Positions 35,937 to 45,170 of a stretch of DNA of 64,000 nucleotides are shown piece after piece. Origin of the DNA: Spirosoma sp. 48-14. GTDB lineage: Bacteria > Bacteroidota > Bacteroidia > Cytophagales > Spirosomataceae. The notes beneath the pieces were generated by a model. The model was not told the DNA's origin. It saw nothing but the letters and a program-made list of their open reading frames with translations, and did not search any database. The translations under genes and the position numbers were made by a program. Location: contig NZ_MKUD01000006.1 of NCBI RefSeq assembly GCF_001898575.1, positions 62,001 through 126,000 of the forward strand, in the 5' to 3' direction. How positions within the stretch are numbered: position 1 is the stretch's first letter; every line of letters begins with the position of its first letter.

Positions 35937-36631
35937 GATTTATACTCGGCCAATAGTCGCTCCATATCAGCCATTAGTTTATCGACTCCTTCTTCAGTAG
36001 TGCCGTCGTAAATTCCTCGAATGCGTTTCTGCTTATCGACCAGAATAAAGGCTCCGCTGTGTACAACACCACCCGGTGCCGACGAATCTTCCTGAGCTGT
36101 TACCATATAACTGTTCTGGCCGATCTCATAAATCTTTTCACGGTCGCCCGTTACAAATAGCCATTGGCGGCCTGTGACGCCCAGATTCTGGGCAAACTCT
36201 TTCAACACCGCTACTGAATCGTGGGCCGGATCGATGGTGTGCGACAGGAGCATAACATCTGGATTACCCTTAAACTTGTCGTACACTCGTTTGAGTTGCA
36301 CCTTCATTTTAGGGCAAATCGTGGGGCAGGTCGTGAAAAAGAAATCAGCTACATAGATTTTTCCATCCAGATTTTTGGCCGTGACAGTGTCGCCATACTG
36401 ACTCACAAAGTTGAAATTGGGGATGGTATGATCAATCGAGTCGGTTACGGTTTTACCGTCGACGACTTTCGTAATCGCTTCCCGTTGGCCTAGAATAGGG
36501 AGTTTATCATCGGAGCCCGTTCCGCAACTCCACAGTAGGCTAACAAGTGCAGGAAGACAGGCCCAGGCTTTAAGGCTTGCCCAAAAACTGGCGGGACTGT
36601 TCAATACTGGTTGTAACACGTTTTTTAACAT
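35933..36631 (-). CDS. SCO1/SenC family copper chaperone, lipoprotein
   Basis: 232 residues. Lipobox LLWSC (Cys36). Thioredoxin fold with the copper ligands Cys102 and Cys106 in FTTCPTICPKMK, the SCO-typical VMLLSHTIDPAHDSVAVLKEF, and the third ligand His in VVHSGAFILVD. It inserts copper into the CuA site of cytochrome c oxidase or acts as a thiol reductase. The start overlaps the upstream gene end by 62 nt; no internal ATG exists before the lipobox, so the overlap may be real or a non-ATG start is used. Confidence 0.88.
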   Translation of the reverse strand: MLKNVLQPVLNSPASFWASLKAWACLPALVSLLWSCGTGSDDKLPILGQREAITKVVDGKTVTDSIDHTIPNFNFVSQYGDTVTAKNLDGKIYVADFFFTTCPTICPKMKVQLKRVYDKFKGNPDVMLLSHTIDPAHDSVAVLKEFAQNLGVTGRQWLFVTGDREKIYEIGQNSYMVTAQEDSSAPGGVVHSGAFILVDKQKRIRGIYDGTTEEGVDKLMADMERLLAEYKS

Positions 36632-37025
36632 CCGTAATTTGATCTTTTTGCGCAGCCAGATAGTTCAGCGCTTCTTCAGAGGAAATTTTAGAAAGGGTAT
36701 CGCCGTTATAGTGCGACATCCAGCTCATCATCAGGCTATCAGCGATGGCGAGATCGGTAACAAGGCGGGTCGCCTGCTCTTTTTCTTCGTCAGTTCGTAG
36801 CGTGGCGGAGGCTGAGCCGCTGGCCTTTAGACTGTCGAGTGAGGTAATTCGTTGCTTTAACTGTTTTTTCAGCTTCAGGATGTCATCAATTTTCGGCATA
36901 ACTTCATCATGAATAGCCAGCACTTCATTCTCACTTTTTTTAACAGCTTCTTCGCCTGAGTTACAGGCTAATAATAAAGCGCCATAAACAATTGATAGAA
37001 CGGCGGTACGTATCGGTGTATGCAT
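36570..37025 (-). CDS. Hypothetical lipoprotein with coiled-coil
   Basis: 151 residues with a lipoprotein signal peptide ending in LLLAC (Cys21). The rest is charged and helical: IHDEVMPKIDDILKLKKQL, ITSLDSLKASGSASATLRTDEEKEQATRLV, and a C-terminal helix ending IEQSRQFLGKP. The sequence suggests a two- to three-helix coiled coil in the periplasm, of a type seen next to SCO/cytochrome genes in Bacteroidota (function unknown). It heads a three-gene unit with the SCO protein and cytochrome c. Confidence 0.7.
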   Translation of the reverse strand: MHTPIRTAVLSIVYGALLLACNSGEEAVKKSENEVLAIHDEVMPKIDDILKLKKQLKQRITSLDSLKASGSASATLRTDEEKEQATRLVTDLAIADSLMMSWMSHYNGDTLSKISSEEALNYLAAQKDQITDVKKRVTTSIEQSRQFLGKP

Positions 37026-37132
37026 GGGAAAGAGTAGGTAGGAGGGATGATATAAGATATAAAAGCATGATGTATTTCGCTGATTATGAACACAATATTT
37101 CAGACTTCATACATCCTGCCTTATACATTAAT

Positions 37133-38794
37133 TTAGTTTTGTCGTTGTTTAAGGATTTCTCGGGCATTTTTAAGGGCACTGGCGGATGGATTTTTACCAC
37201 CGATCATCTGGGCAATTTCAGTTATTCGCTCGTCCTGCGTTAGTTTTTTAATTCGGCTAACCGTTTTGTCGGATGAATGGTCTTTATACACAAAGTAATG
37301 CGCTGTGCCCTGGCCTGCAATCTGGTGGAGGTGCGAAATAGCGATAATCTGATGACTTCGGGCCATATCGCGCATCATGTTGCCCATTTTAATAGCAATT
37401 TCACCCGAAACACCCGTGTCGATTTCATCAAAGACAATGGTAGGCAAGGATCGCTTGCTGGCCAGAATATATTTAATAGCCATCATGAGTCGCGAAAACT
37501 CACCACCCGACGCTACATTTTTTAACTGCTGTGGTTTAACGCCTTTGTTGGCACTAAATAAAAACGAAATCGTATCGACACCGGTTGGAGAGGCTTTAGT
37601 CGTTTCTGCGTCTATTCTGAGTGACGCGTTGGGCATGCCCAAATCGTGCAGTAGACTACCAATTTCGGTTTCGATAGAGGGCAACACCGCTTTTCTGGAC
37701 TCCGACAAGGCTTCGGCACTGATCTGAAGTTGTGCGTAGGCGGCCGAAGCCTGGGCTTTGGCATTGGCTAGTGCATCATCCAGATTGAGTACTTTGCTCA
37801 CTTTCTTTTCAAGCTCATTACGCAGTGCAATAAGCCCATCCACATCTTTTACCTGGTGTTTGGTCTGGAGTTGATAAATCAAATTCAGCCGTTCGCGAAT
37901 GGTTTCCGCACGGGTATCATCAACTTCCACCCGGTCCTGCTCCGTACTGATTTCGTCGGCCAAATCCCGCAGTTCGATCAGGCTGCTCTGTGCTCGATTC
38001 TGGAGTTGCTCATACTGGTCCGACAGTTTACTGATATAAGCCAGGTTGCTAACTGTGCTTTTCAGGAAATCGATGACCGACTGTTCGGCATTATCGAGGT
38101 ATTCGTAGGCCAGTTGCAGCCGTTCCTTAATTTCTTCTGCGTTTTCCAGGATCGTTAGTTCCTGTTCGAGGGTTTCCTGTTCGTCGGGTTGTAACTGGGC
38201 TTTGACGAGTTCTTCGTACAAAAAATTGTTGTAGTCGAACTCTTTACGCATGGCCGAAGCTTCGGCCTGTAGTTGGTCGTAGGCCGTTCGTTTGGTTCGG
38301 TAGGATTGATAATCAGAGCGGTATGTTCTAAGTAATCCGTCGTTCTGGGCGTATGTATCGACAATCTCGAGCTGATATTCATTGGAACCAAGCAGAACCG
38401 AATCATGCTGCGAGTGAATGTCCATCATCTGGCTTGTTACCCGGCGAAGGGTTTCCAGATTAACGGGGGTATCGTTGACGAAGGCCCGCGATTTTCCACT
38501 GACACTAATTTCCCGACGAACGATGCAGGTATTGGAATAATCAAGTTCTTCTTCGTCAAAAATACGTTCGATTGCATAGCCTGAAACGCCAAATGTGCCT
38601 TCGATAACGCACTTTTTTTCAGGGTTATACAGTACACGGGTGTCGGCTCGATTGCCCAGCAAAAGACCGATAGCACCCAGCATGATGGATTTGCCAGCTC
38701 CCGTTTCGCCCGTGATGATATTCAGCTCACGGTCGGGGGTGAGTTCCAGCTCTTCAATCAGTGCGTAATTTTTTATTAGTAAATGCGAAAGCAA
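37133..38794 (-). CDS. recN: DNA repair protein RecN
   Basis: 553 residues, usual length. SMC-like ATPase: Walker A GETGAGKS (29-36), IHSQHDSVLLGSNEYQ, long central coiled coil (about 160-360), signature SGGEFSRLMMAIKYIL near 435, Walker B LPTIVFDEIDTGVSGEIA, and H-loop IAISHLHQIAGQG. It holds broken DNA ends in double-strand-break repair. It is last in the bamD-rpoZ-coaBC-DUF4835-recN order typical of Bacteroidota. Confidence 0.96.
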   Translation of the reverse strand: MLSHLLIKNYALIEELELTPDRELNIITGETGAGKSIMLGAIGLLLGNRADTRVLYNPEKKCVIEGTFGVSGYAIERIFDEEELDYSNTCIVRREISVSGKSRAFVNDTPVNLETLRRVTSQMMDIHSQHDSVLLGSNEYQLEIVDTYAQNDGLLRTYRSDYQSYRTKRTAYDQLQAEASAMRKEFDYNNFLYEELVKAQLQPDEQETLEQELTILENAEEIKERLQLAYEYLDNAEQSVIDFLKSTVSNLAYISKLSDQYEQLQNRAQSSLIELRDLADEISTEQDRVEVDDTRAETIRERLNLIYQLQTKHQVKDVDGLIALRNELEKKVSKVLNLDDALANAKAQASAAYAQLQISAEALSESRKAVLPSIETEIGSLLHDLGMPNASLRIDAETTKASPTGVDTISFLFSANKGVKPQQLKNVASGGEFSRLMMAIKYILASKRSLPTIVFDEIDTGVSGEIAIKMGNMMRDMARSHQIIAISHLHQIAGQGTAHYFVYKDHSSDKTVSRIKKLTQDERITEIAQMIGGKNPSASALKNAREILKQRQN

Positions 38795-38836
38795 AATCTA
38801 TAAGAAGTTAACAGTGGACAGTTTGTGTGAGTATGC

Positions 38837-39742
38837 TCACTGCACTAGTTTTCGGTATTTTTCGGTCTTGGCCGGGTCTAAATAGGACAACAAATCAAAG
38901 GCTTTCTGGCGTTCAGTAGACGTCCCTTCGAATAAAATATTATACAATTCTTCCGACTTCGCGTCAAAAAACGAATTGAGTAATACCGAGTTAGGAAGTT
39001 GCAGCCCAATTGTCCGAATCGTGGTCAATAAGTCAAGCGTTTGTTTGCGAACCTGAACCGGATTAGCTGCAAATATATCAAGGCCCTGACGATGATAGGT
39101 GTACATACCATCGCGAAAAGGAATTAGTTGCTGATTTTGCATATTTTCAATAAGCCAGTATCGGTTACGTCGGTCACCACCGGCTTGCCACGCTCCGTTT
39201 GGGGAGCCTTGTTGGGCCAGGTTCGTAATGGTATAGGCCCGCTGGATAAAGGGCGTACCACCTTCCTTGCTGAACGTGTCATAATCGACCGCCAGAATGA
39301 CATTTGCGTAAAATGCCAATAGGGAAGTCAGGTCATCAGAGTACTGATTTTCCCGAAAATAAACGGGCGTTGTAGGCAGGTAAACAAAGTTGAAGGCACG
39401 GTCTACATAGCTGAAAATAGTGGTTTCGTAGTTGGTGCCATAAACGGGACGGGTCGCTATGATTTGAGCCGTAGCTTCAAACACGCCCTGTGTCAGGGAT
39501 TTAACCAGGTTAATATTGATCGAGCAGTTAATTCGTTCATTCACAGCAAACTGGTCGTTACTCCAGCGTCGGTTGTTCATGAATTCCGTAATGATGCCCT
39601 TCAACTGGTTGACGTACGAAAAATCAGTTTTTTGCTGAGCAAATAACTGGTCGGAGTTGATATTGACCTGGCAATTTAATTCCTGTGCCCGCGCCGAACC
39701 AACCAGACAACTCAAAACCAATAAGACATATAGTATTTTCAT
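38837..39742 (-). CDS. DUF4835 family protein
   Basis: 301 residues from ATG 39742 with signal peptide MKILYVLLVLSCLVGSARA. The mature part starts with ELNCQVNINSDQLFAQQK and includes FMNNRRWSNDQFAVNERI and YSDDLTSLLAFYANVILAVDYDTF, which identify the Bacteroidota-specific DUF4835 family. Function is unknown; it is conserved between coaBC and recN. The first ATG of the frame, at 39796, would put 18 residues in front of the signal peptide. Confidence 0.88.
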   Translation of the reverse strand: MKILYVLLVLSCLVGSARAQELNCQVNINSDQLFAQQKTDFSYVNQLKGIITEFMNNRRWSNDQFAVNERINCSININLVKSLTQGVFEATAQIIATRPVYGTNYETTIFSYVDRAFNFVYLPTTPVYFRENQYSDDLTSLLAFYANVILAVDYDTFSKEGGTPFIQRAYTITNLAQQGSPNGAWQAGGDRRNRYWLIENMQNQQLIPFRDGMYTYHRQGLDIFAANPVQVRKQTLDLLTTIRTIGLQLPNSVLLNSFFDAKSEELYNILFEGTSTERQKAFDLLSYLDPAKTEKYRKLVQ

Positions 39743-39792
39743 GACAATGACTCTATGAATGTATGTCTGCGTTGTATCTAGTTCACGGAGAC

Positions 39793-41037
39793 TCATAGAG
39801 AGTTAAGTTTATCGACTACCAGCCTGACAAGATCCTGGGCTACTTCATCTTTTGATTTAAGCGCAAATTCGTAGGTTTGGTTGTCTTTGTCAATAACGGT
39901 GATTTTATTGGTATCGTGTCCGAAACCGGCACCTGGATCGCGTAGTGAATTTAATACAATCCAGTCTAAATTCTTAGCGTGAAGTTTCTTTATTGCATTC
40001 TCTAGCTCATTATCCGTTTCGAGGGCAAACCCCATCATCAATTGCCCGGCCTGCTTCTGGTTTCCGAGCGTAGCAGCAATGTCGATGGTTTTAGTCAGTT
40101 CAATAGAAAATGTGCTTTCCTTCTTTTTAATCTTTTTATCGGCGGGGTGAGCAGGTGTGTAATCCGCTACGGCAGCACTCAGAATCACAATATCGGCGTC
40201 GCTAAAAATGGCCTGCGTAGCATTATACATTTCTTGTGCCGATCGCACTGAAATACGTTCAATAGTTGTAGCAGGTACAGGCAAAGCCGTTGGCCCACTT
40301 ACTAAGGTTACATCAGCACCGGCCATCGCAAAGCCTTTGGCGATGGCATAGCCCATTTTTCCGGTCGAATGATTGCTAATGTATCGAACGGGGTCGATAG
40401 GTTCCTGCGTAGGGCCTGCCGTAACCAGCACTTTTTTTCCTTGCAATATACCTGGTTTCAGAGAGGATGTTTCGACTGCCTGCAAAAACACTTCCAGCGT
40501 ATTCAAAATCGCTTCAGGTTCCGCCAGTCGGCCTTCACCAACCAATCCACTGGCTAGTTCACCGTGTTCGGCTTGAATGATGTGGTTACCAAACGATTCG
40601 AGCCTACGAAGGTTTTCGACCGTTGTTGGATGGTGATACATATCCACGTCCATGGCTGGGGCGAAAAACACAGGACAGCGGGCAGATAAATAAATCGCCG
40701 ACAGTAAATCATCGCAAAGCCCGGTGGCGCACCGTGCCAGTGTACGAGCAGATGCGGGTGCGATGACTATAACATCTGCCCACAACCCTAGTTCAACATG
40801 ATTGTTCCAATGTCCATCACCCGCTTGATCTGATGCTGAATGAACGAATGAAGAGAGGACCGGGCGTTTTGACAGGGTTGCCAGCGTTAGCGGTGTGATA
40901 AATGACTTGGCCGACTCGGTCATGACTACCTGAACCTCAGCTCCGGCTTTTATCAGAAGCCGTGTCAATAGGGCTGATTTATAGGCTGAAATACTACCCG
41001 TTACGCCCAGAAGAATTCGTTTGCCTGCAACAGACAT
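39793..41037 (-). CDS. coaBC: Bifunctional phosphopantothenoylcysteine decarboxylase / phosphopantothenate-cysteine ligase
   Basis: 414 residues from ATG 41037. N-terminal flavin-binding CoaC part: ILLGVTGSISAYKS, NHVELGLWADVIVIAPASA, PVFFAPAMDVDMY with the catalytic-type segment; C-terminal CoaB part starts at KKVLVTAGPTQEPIDPVRYISNHSTGKMG (two halves VTAGPTQEPIDPVR and SNHSTGKMGYAIA). LSAAVADYTP and the K(I/K)KK segment are visible. It makes 4'-phosphopantetheine from phosphopantothenate and cysteine. The type III kinase CoaX for the preceding step is 6 kb away. Confidence 0.95.
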   Translation of the reverse strand: MSVAGKRILLGVTGSISAYKSALLTRLLIKAGAEVQVVMTESAKSFITPLTLATLSKRPVLSSFVHSASDQAGDGHWNNHVELGLWADVIVIAPASARTLARCATGLCDDLLSAIYLSARCPVFFAPAMDVDMYHHPTTVENLRRLESFGNHIIQAEHGELASGLVGEGRLAEPEAILNTLEVFLQAVETSSLKPGILQGKKVLVTAGPTQEPIDPVRYISNHSTGKMGYAIAKGFAMAGADVTLVSGPTALPVPATTIERISVRSAQEMYNATQAIFSDADIVILSAAVADYTPAHPADKKIKKKESTFSIELTKTIDIAATLGNQKQAGQLMMGFALETDNELENAIKKLHAKNLDWIVLNSLRDPGAGFGHDTNKITVIDKDNQTYEFALKSKDEVAQDLVRLVVDKLNSL

Positions 41038-41102
41038 AATATCAGTAAGTCGATAGTGAGCTGTGTATATCCTTAGTTCTACCGACTGGTTTAAATAGTA
41101 AA

Positions 41103-41128
41103 ACCGCACGGCAAATCTACCATGCGGT
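41103..41128 (-). terminator. Weak intrinsic terminator after rpoZ
   Basis: On the minus strand ACCGCATGG, 8-nt loop, CCGTGCGGT with one mismatch, followed by TTTT. It lies between the rpoZ stop (41155) and the coaBC start, and would allow partial read-through. Confidence 0.6.
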
Positions 41129-41154
41129 CTTGAAAAACAGACGAGATAATTGCC

Positions 41155-41466
41155 TTATTGCTGTGGCTCGTCGTTATAACGCCAGTAGACTTTACCTTCC
41201 AGAAATTCGTCGGTAGCGATAGACGTTGGTTTCGGCATCCGCTCGTAAAACTTCGAAATTTCGATCTGCTCCCGGTTTTCGAAAACTTCTTCCAGATTGT
41301 CGACTGCCGATACAAACTCGGACAGTTTGTTGCTCAGCTCCTCTTTATTTTTGGTGGCAATCTGCCGGGCACGTTTCGAGATAATCGAAACCGATTCATA
41401 CAGATTACCAGTCTGGGCCGCAATTTTATCGTTGTTGCGGGTAATAATAGATTGATTGGTTGCCAT
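41155..41466 (-). CDS. rpoZ: RNA polymerase omega subunit
   Basis: 103 residues of the Bacteroidota omega type. Visible: NLYESVSIISKRARQIATK near residues 22-40, corresponding to the conserved omega core, then EELSNKLSEFVSAVDNLEEVFENREQIEISKFYERMPKPT and a C-terminal EGKVYWRYN (shown as short pieces). It aids assembly of RNA polymerase. Position between bamD and coaBC fits the phylum. Confidence 0.92.
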   Translation of the reverse strand: MATNQSIITRNNDKIAAQTGNLYESVSIISKRARQIATKNKEELSNKLSEFVSAVDNLEEVFENREQIEISKFYERMPKPTSIATDEFLEGKVYWRYNDEPQQ

Positions 41467-41547
41467 AGCTGCTCGTTTACCGTTTACCGTTTTTAGTTTT
41501 CTGTACCAGCATTAACTCTGAACAGTAGACCATGAACTGTAAACTAT

Positions 41548-42441
41548 TTAATTGGCCGCTGTTACTTTAGCGGGTTGGTTTTTATGCTTTTCTCTTTCCT
41601 TTTCTCGCTCCTGTTCTAGTTTATCCAGGCGCTCAATTTCTTTCTGGCTGGTTTCGTACATTTTCTCCGACTGCTTAACGTACTTGCTGTTCGGATACTT
41701 ATCGACGAATGCCTGATGATAACTGATTGCTTCCTGATAACGTTCCTTCTGCTTTGTTTCCAGGCTGTTCTGGGCCAGACTAAACTCCGCATCTACTTTT
41801 TTGAAGGCTAGTTCTTCGTTATATTCCGAATCAGGAAACTCTTTCTGGAAGTTATTGATCGCTACTACAGCCGATTTATAGGCGGCAATATTAAAGCCAC
41901 TTGTTTTGTAATACAGCAAAGCCTTCTCGTATGCTTTCCGTTCCAGTTTGCCTCTGAGTTCTAAAATTTGCTTCGTAGCGTCTTCTTTATATTTACTGTC
42001 GGGGTAAGCGTTGATAAAGTCCTGTAGGGCCGACGTAGCGGTAAGGGTATTCGACTGGTCGAGGTTAAAGGAAGGTGTGTCTTTGTATAGCGAGTAGGCA
42101 TACATATACATCGCTTCCTGAGCATAGTCGGATCGGGCGAAGGTTTCGTAAAACTTCTTGAATAGCGTAGCACTCAGAAGGTATTGCTGTTGATGAAACT
42201 GGGTATAGGCGTAATAAAATTGCGCCATCTCTGATTCATTACTTCCTTTCAGAACGGGAATCAACTCCTCAAACAATAGACCAGCCCGATACCAGTCGCG
42301 TTTAGCATAATATTCAAGAGCGCCTTTATACTTCTGATCGTCGCTACCACTTTTCTGCAATTTTGCGAATGGACTACACGAGCCCAGTAAAAACATAACG
42401 CAAATACCTAGCAGAATCTTACCGAAATGACGTTGTTGCAT
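41548..42441 (-). CDS. bamD: Outer membrane assembly lipoprotein BamD
   Basis: 297 residues from ATG 42441. Lipoprotein signal ending LLGSC (Cys22). Five TPR-like repeats: YKGALEYYAKRDWYRAGLLF, FYYAYTQFHQQQYLLSATLF, AMYMYAYSLYKD, ALQDFINAYPDSKYKEDA and AISYHQAFVDKYPNSKYVKQ. BamD works with BamA in folding outer-membrane barrels. The C-terminus is a highly charged coiled coil. A TATCTTTG element lies only 7 nt before the start, so the mRNA may be leaderless. Confidence 0.93.
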   Translation of the reverse strand: MQQRHFGKILLGICVMFLLGSCSPFAKLQKSGSDDQKYKGALEYYAKRDWYRAGLLFEELIPVLKGSNESEMAQFYYAYTQFHQQQYLLSATLFKKFYETFARSDYAQEAMYMYAYSLYKDTPSFNLDQSNTLTATSALQDFINAYPDSKYKEDATKQILELRGKLERKAYEKALLYYKTSGFNIAAYKSAVVAINNFQKEFPDSEYNEELAFKKVDAEFSLAQNSLETKQKERYQEAISYHQAFVDKYPNSKYVKQSEKMYETSQKEIERLDKLEQEREKEREKHKNQPAKVTAAN

Positions 42442-42448
42442 ATGCGTG

Positions 42449-42456
42449 CAAAGATA
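42449..42456 (-). promoter_or_regulatory. -7 element TATCTTTG before bamD
   Basis: TATCTTTGC on the minus strand matches TAnnTTTG. It sits 7 nt upstream of the bamD ATG and directly after the T-run of the preceding terminator, implying a very short or absent leader. No clear -33 TTG. Confidence 0.4.
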
Positions 42457-42457
42457 C

Positions 42458-42500
42458 AAAAAAAATACAGGCTACACCGTTTTAACGACGGTACAGCCTG
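42458..42500 (-). terminator. Intrinsic terminator of the T9SS-sorted protein gene
   Basis: Read on the minus strand: CAGGCTGTACCGT, 7-nt loop, ACGGTGTAGCCTG (13-bp arms with two central mismatches, 42468-42500), then a run of eight T (42458-42465). It ends the gene at 42566-43231 and overlaps the presumed bamD promoter. Confidence 0.75.
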
Positions 42501-42565
42501 AGATAGTGCCAAAAATAATCAACAGATACGGCTGTTTAGATTATTTTAACAAATGCTGTTTGGGT

Positions 42566-43231
42566 TTACTGATGCCGGACGAGTAACCGCTTGGTTGCCA
42601 CTTTCTTACCATCGACGGTGAGTTGGTACAGATAGTAACCTGTATCCAGTGGCCGTGTCACAATCCGTACTTTTCGATTGCCCGGTTCGAGTTCGATCTG
42701 CTCATAACCTGCCACGGGCGTTCCAAGGATATTTAGCAGCGCCAACTTCGCTTCTGAGCCAGTTCCGGCAAACTGATAGTCGAGTTCGGCGACATCATCG
42801 GCCGGGTTCGGATACGCATTCGAAACCCAGAGCTTCTCGCTGTTGAACAATCGGCTGTCGGCTTTTATTTCCTGAGAAGCGGCAACGCGCAGCTCGGGTG
42901 TAGAGGCTGGGGCATTTTCTGCTGAGCTTGCCCGAGCGGCTGACTTAGAACCCGACTTCGGCAGCAACAGTGACCGATAGTGTTCGTTAATGGCGCTATT
43001 TTTGTTAAGCGTTATCGACCGATCGAGCCCAGATAAACTCGGATTGGGAACCATCGAAAAGCGTTGTGATGGTAAGCGGGTCGAACTGGTTTTTTGGGGT
43101 GATGATGTTCGACCCAGTTCGAGTCGGCTTCCTTTCCGAGCATCCGAATCCCGGAGCGCTACCTGCGCCCTAATCGGGATCGTTGCCGTCAGCAAGCCCA
43201 TCAATACACCAATAAGTATAAATTGTTTCAT
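42566..43231 (-). CDS. T9SS type A sorting domain protein
   Basis: 221 residues from ATG 43231 with signal peptide MKQFILIGVLMGLLTATIPIRA. Residues about 25-140 are Ser/Arg-rich and without recognised domain. The last 80 residues form a type A CTD: VSNAYPNPADDVAELDYQF, KLALLNILGTPVAGYEQ, DTGYYLYQLTVDGKKVATKRLLV. Such domains direct export by the type IX secretion system, fitting with the PorE-like gene nearby. The protein has no visible enzyme domain, so its surface role is unknown. It has its own promoter and terminator. Confidence 0.85.
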   Translation of the reverse strand: MKQFILIGVLMGLLTATIPIRAQVALRDSDARKGSRLELGRTSSPQKTSSTRLPSQRFSMVPNPSLSGLDRSITLNKNSAINEHYRSLLLPKSGSKSAARASSAENAPASTPELRVAASQEIKADSRLFNSEKLWVSNAYPNPADDVAELDYQFAGTGSEAKLALLNILGTPVAGYEQIELEPGNRKVRIVTRPLDTGYYLYQLTVDGKKVATKRLLVRHQ

Positions 43232-43264
43232 GTAAGTCTCCTTCAGATACACACGTATTCAACA

Positions 43265-43295
43265 CAAACCTATTCACCGCAAAAGACAAAGTCAA
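43265..43295 (-). promoter_or_regulatory. Bacteroidota promoter, TTG-N20-TAGGTTTG
   Basis: On the minus strand TTGAC, and 20 nt after its TTG, TAGGTTTG: complete -33/-7 consensus with the same spacing as the rho promoter. Predicted leader for the T9SS-sorted protein gene is about 27 nt. Confidence 0.7.
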
Positions 43296-43326
43296 CGGGG
43301 TATCGTCTAAAAAATTGTTAAAACGG

Positions 43327-45165
43327 TCAATTATTAGCTTTTTGAACCAATTTTTGAGCCAAAGGTTTAGTTTGACCCTTATTTTTTAATGGTTTTTTTA
43401 CCGCTGGCTGCTCTTTTGGCGGAACTTCAAGCCAGAGAACCTGATTTTTGGTTGGCTTTTCGGCATCGCGCCAGCGAAACCCGTCAAGCTCCTGCACCTC
43501 GCCTGTGATTTCTTTGGGCGGAATCAACTGTGAATCCGGATGCCCGTAAAATCGAATTCGGCCGACTTTATTATCGTTGAATTCAATGTTCATTTTGCTG
43601 CATTCAACGTGATTCAACCCAATCATTTTATTTTGTTCGTTGAGTGCATAATAAATGCTTTGGCCATTGCCATCAACGATGACGCGCTCAAGCGTGGTTT
43701 GCTCCTGTAGCGTTGCCGTTTTTGAGGTGGGTACTGTACTTGTTTTCTCTAGTACGCGTTTAGGCAGGCTATTCGTTGCAACGGCTGAATTATTTCCTGG
43801 ACTAGTAGCTTTAATCGTACTTTTCGGGTCGGTTTTACTGTTTGCCAGAGCGTCGGGAAGCGTATCTGTCGAGACTAGTTTTGTGGTAAAATAAGCGGTA
43901 ACCGTACGCCCTTTTATCTGGTTAAAATTCTTTAGAGTATCCAGTGAAATAACAAAAGATTTTGTCTTTAAAAAGAGGGTATTGATTCTATTGTTTTTAA
44001 GCAAAGCCCGCATCGAGTCGGCTTCCATCTGGTATTTATTCTGGCTCCAGACAACCGGCTTTTTATAAAAATAAATAGTCGAATCAGCCGTGTCGTAAAT
44101 AAGAGAATCACATTTGCTTTGTAGGTCAGATTTATAAACGAAAACGTTTTTATGAGCCAGAAGACGACGTGTATTGGTTACTTTGTTATCGAAGGAGAAC
44201 AGTGTGTCGGCTCGCAAAAAGAGGGTGTCTTTAGAAGCTTCGTTCCCTATACTTTTCGCCACGGCATGACCTGTCACGCGTGAAATTCCTATTTTGCCAT
44301 TGTATCGGACGTGATCACCCAGAATAACCGCTTTCTGATCTTTAGCAACCATAATGACCTTGCCTTTGGCGATACCGAGTTCGGTTGCGTTATCGTAATA
44401 GAGGGAGTCGCCGGTCAGGCGGTATTTGGGTGTTTCGACGGTAGCCCGACGTTCGAAGTTGGAGATTCCGGTCGTTGTATTGTACTGACCCGCAATGGCT
44501 GTCAGTACCCCATCTTTATTGGTGATGCGCGTTGGGCCCTGAAAGGTAGCAATGCGTGAAGTAGAGTTGTACAGTAATGAATCGGCTGTCAGGATACCTT
44601 TAGTATTGACTAGTCGAACATTCCGACGAAACGTAAATAACTTGGTGCGCGTATCATAATACCCTTCCCGACTGGTTAGCGTATTTTCCTTATCGACAAT
44701 ACGACCCGGAGTGGGGTAGTGCGCAATACCCGATACCATATTGTAATCGAGCTGTGCGGTAGTCAGGGTCATTTTACGATCGCGCATGGTTACGTGGCCC
44801 CGCATATTGGCCTGACGAGTGCTGCCATAATAAAACATGGTATCGCCCTTCACCGAAATGGTATCTCCCTGAATGAGCCTGACATTTCCGTAAGCCTCAA
44901 TTATATTCATGGTCACATTCTGAACCGCCAGGTTGCAGTACATGAGGACACCTTTATGCCGTAACCGCACGTTATTATGGAGTTTGCGCACCACCTGGCC
45001 CGGAACGTTAAGCACAACCAGGCTATCGGCGTGGAATAACTCTACTTTATCACCGGCGGAAGCCGTAGATGAAGTAGGAGCGACCTGCGCCAGAACGTTA
45101 CCAGATGGTGCCAGTAAACTGAACCCCAGGGCCAGCATTAGCAAACGAACGAATAAACGAATCAT
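43327..45165 (-). CDS. LptA/OstA-like LPS transport protein
   Basis: 612 residues with signal peptide MIRLFVRLLMLALGFSLLAPSG. The N-terminal 400 residues repeat the OstA beta-jellyroll pattern with units such as NVRLRHKGVLMYCNLAVQN, YGNVRLIQGDTISVKGD, GRIVDKENTLTSREGYYDT, TKGILTADSLLYNSTSRI and NKDGVLTAIAGQYN. The C-terminal part (about 430-612) is Thr/Lys-rich with a short conserved block ending FRWRDAEKPT. It is the large Bacteroidota form of LptA, expected to carry LPS across the periplasm with LptC (34873-35478). Divergent from tilS with a 33-bp gap. Confidence 0.83.
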   Translation of the reverse strand: MIRLFVRLLMLALGFSLLAPSGNVLAQVAPTSSTASAGDKVELFHADSLVVLNVPGQVVRKLHNNVRLRHKGVLMYCNLAVQNVTMNIIEAYGNVRLIQGDTISVKGDTMFYYGSTRQANMRGHVTMRDRKMTLTTAQLDYNMVSGIAHYPTPGRIVDKENTLTSREGYYDTRTKLFTFRRNVRLVNTKGILTADSLLYNSTSRIATFQGPTRITNKDGVLTAIAGQYNTTTGISNFERRATVETPKYRLTGDSLYYDNATELGIAKGKVIMVAKDQKAVILGDHVRYNGKIGISRVTGHAVAKSIGNEASKDTLFLRADTLFSFDNKVTNTRRLLAHKNVFVYKSDLQSKCDSLIYDTADSTIYFYKKPVVWSQNKYQMEADSMRALLKNNRINTLFLKTKSFVISLDTLKNFNQIKGRTVTAYFTTKLVSTDTLPDALANSKTDPKSTIKATSPGNNSAVATNSLPKRVLEKTSTVPTSKTATLQEQTTLERVIVDGNGQSIYYALNEQNKMIGLNHVECSKMNIEFNDNKVGRIRFYGHPDSQLIPPKEITGEVQELDGFRWRDAEKPTKNQVLWLEVPPKEQPAVKKPLKNKGQTKPLAQKLVQKANN

Positions 45166-45170
45166 ATTGA

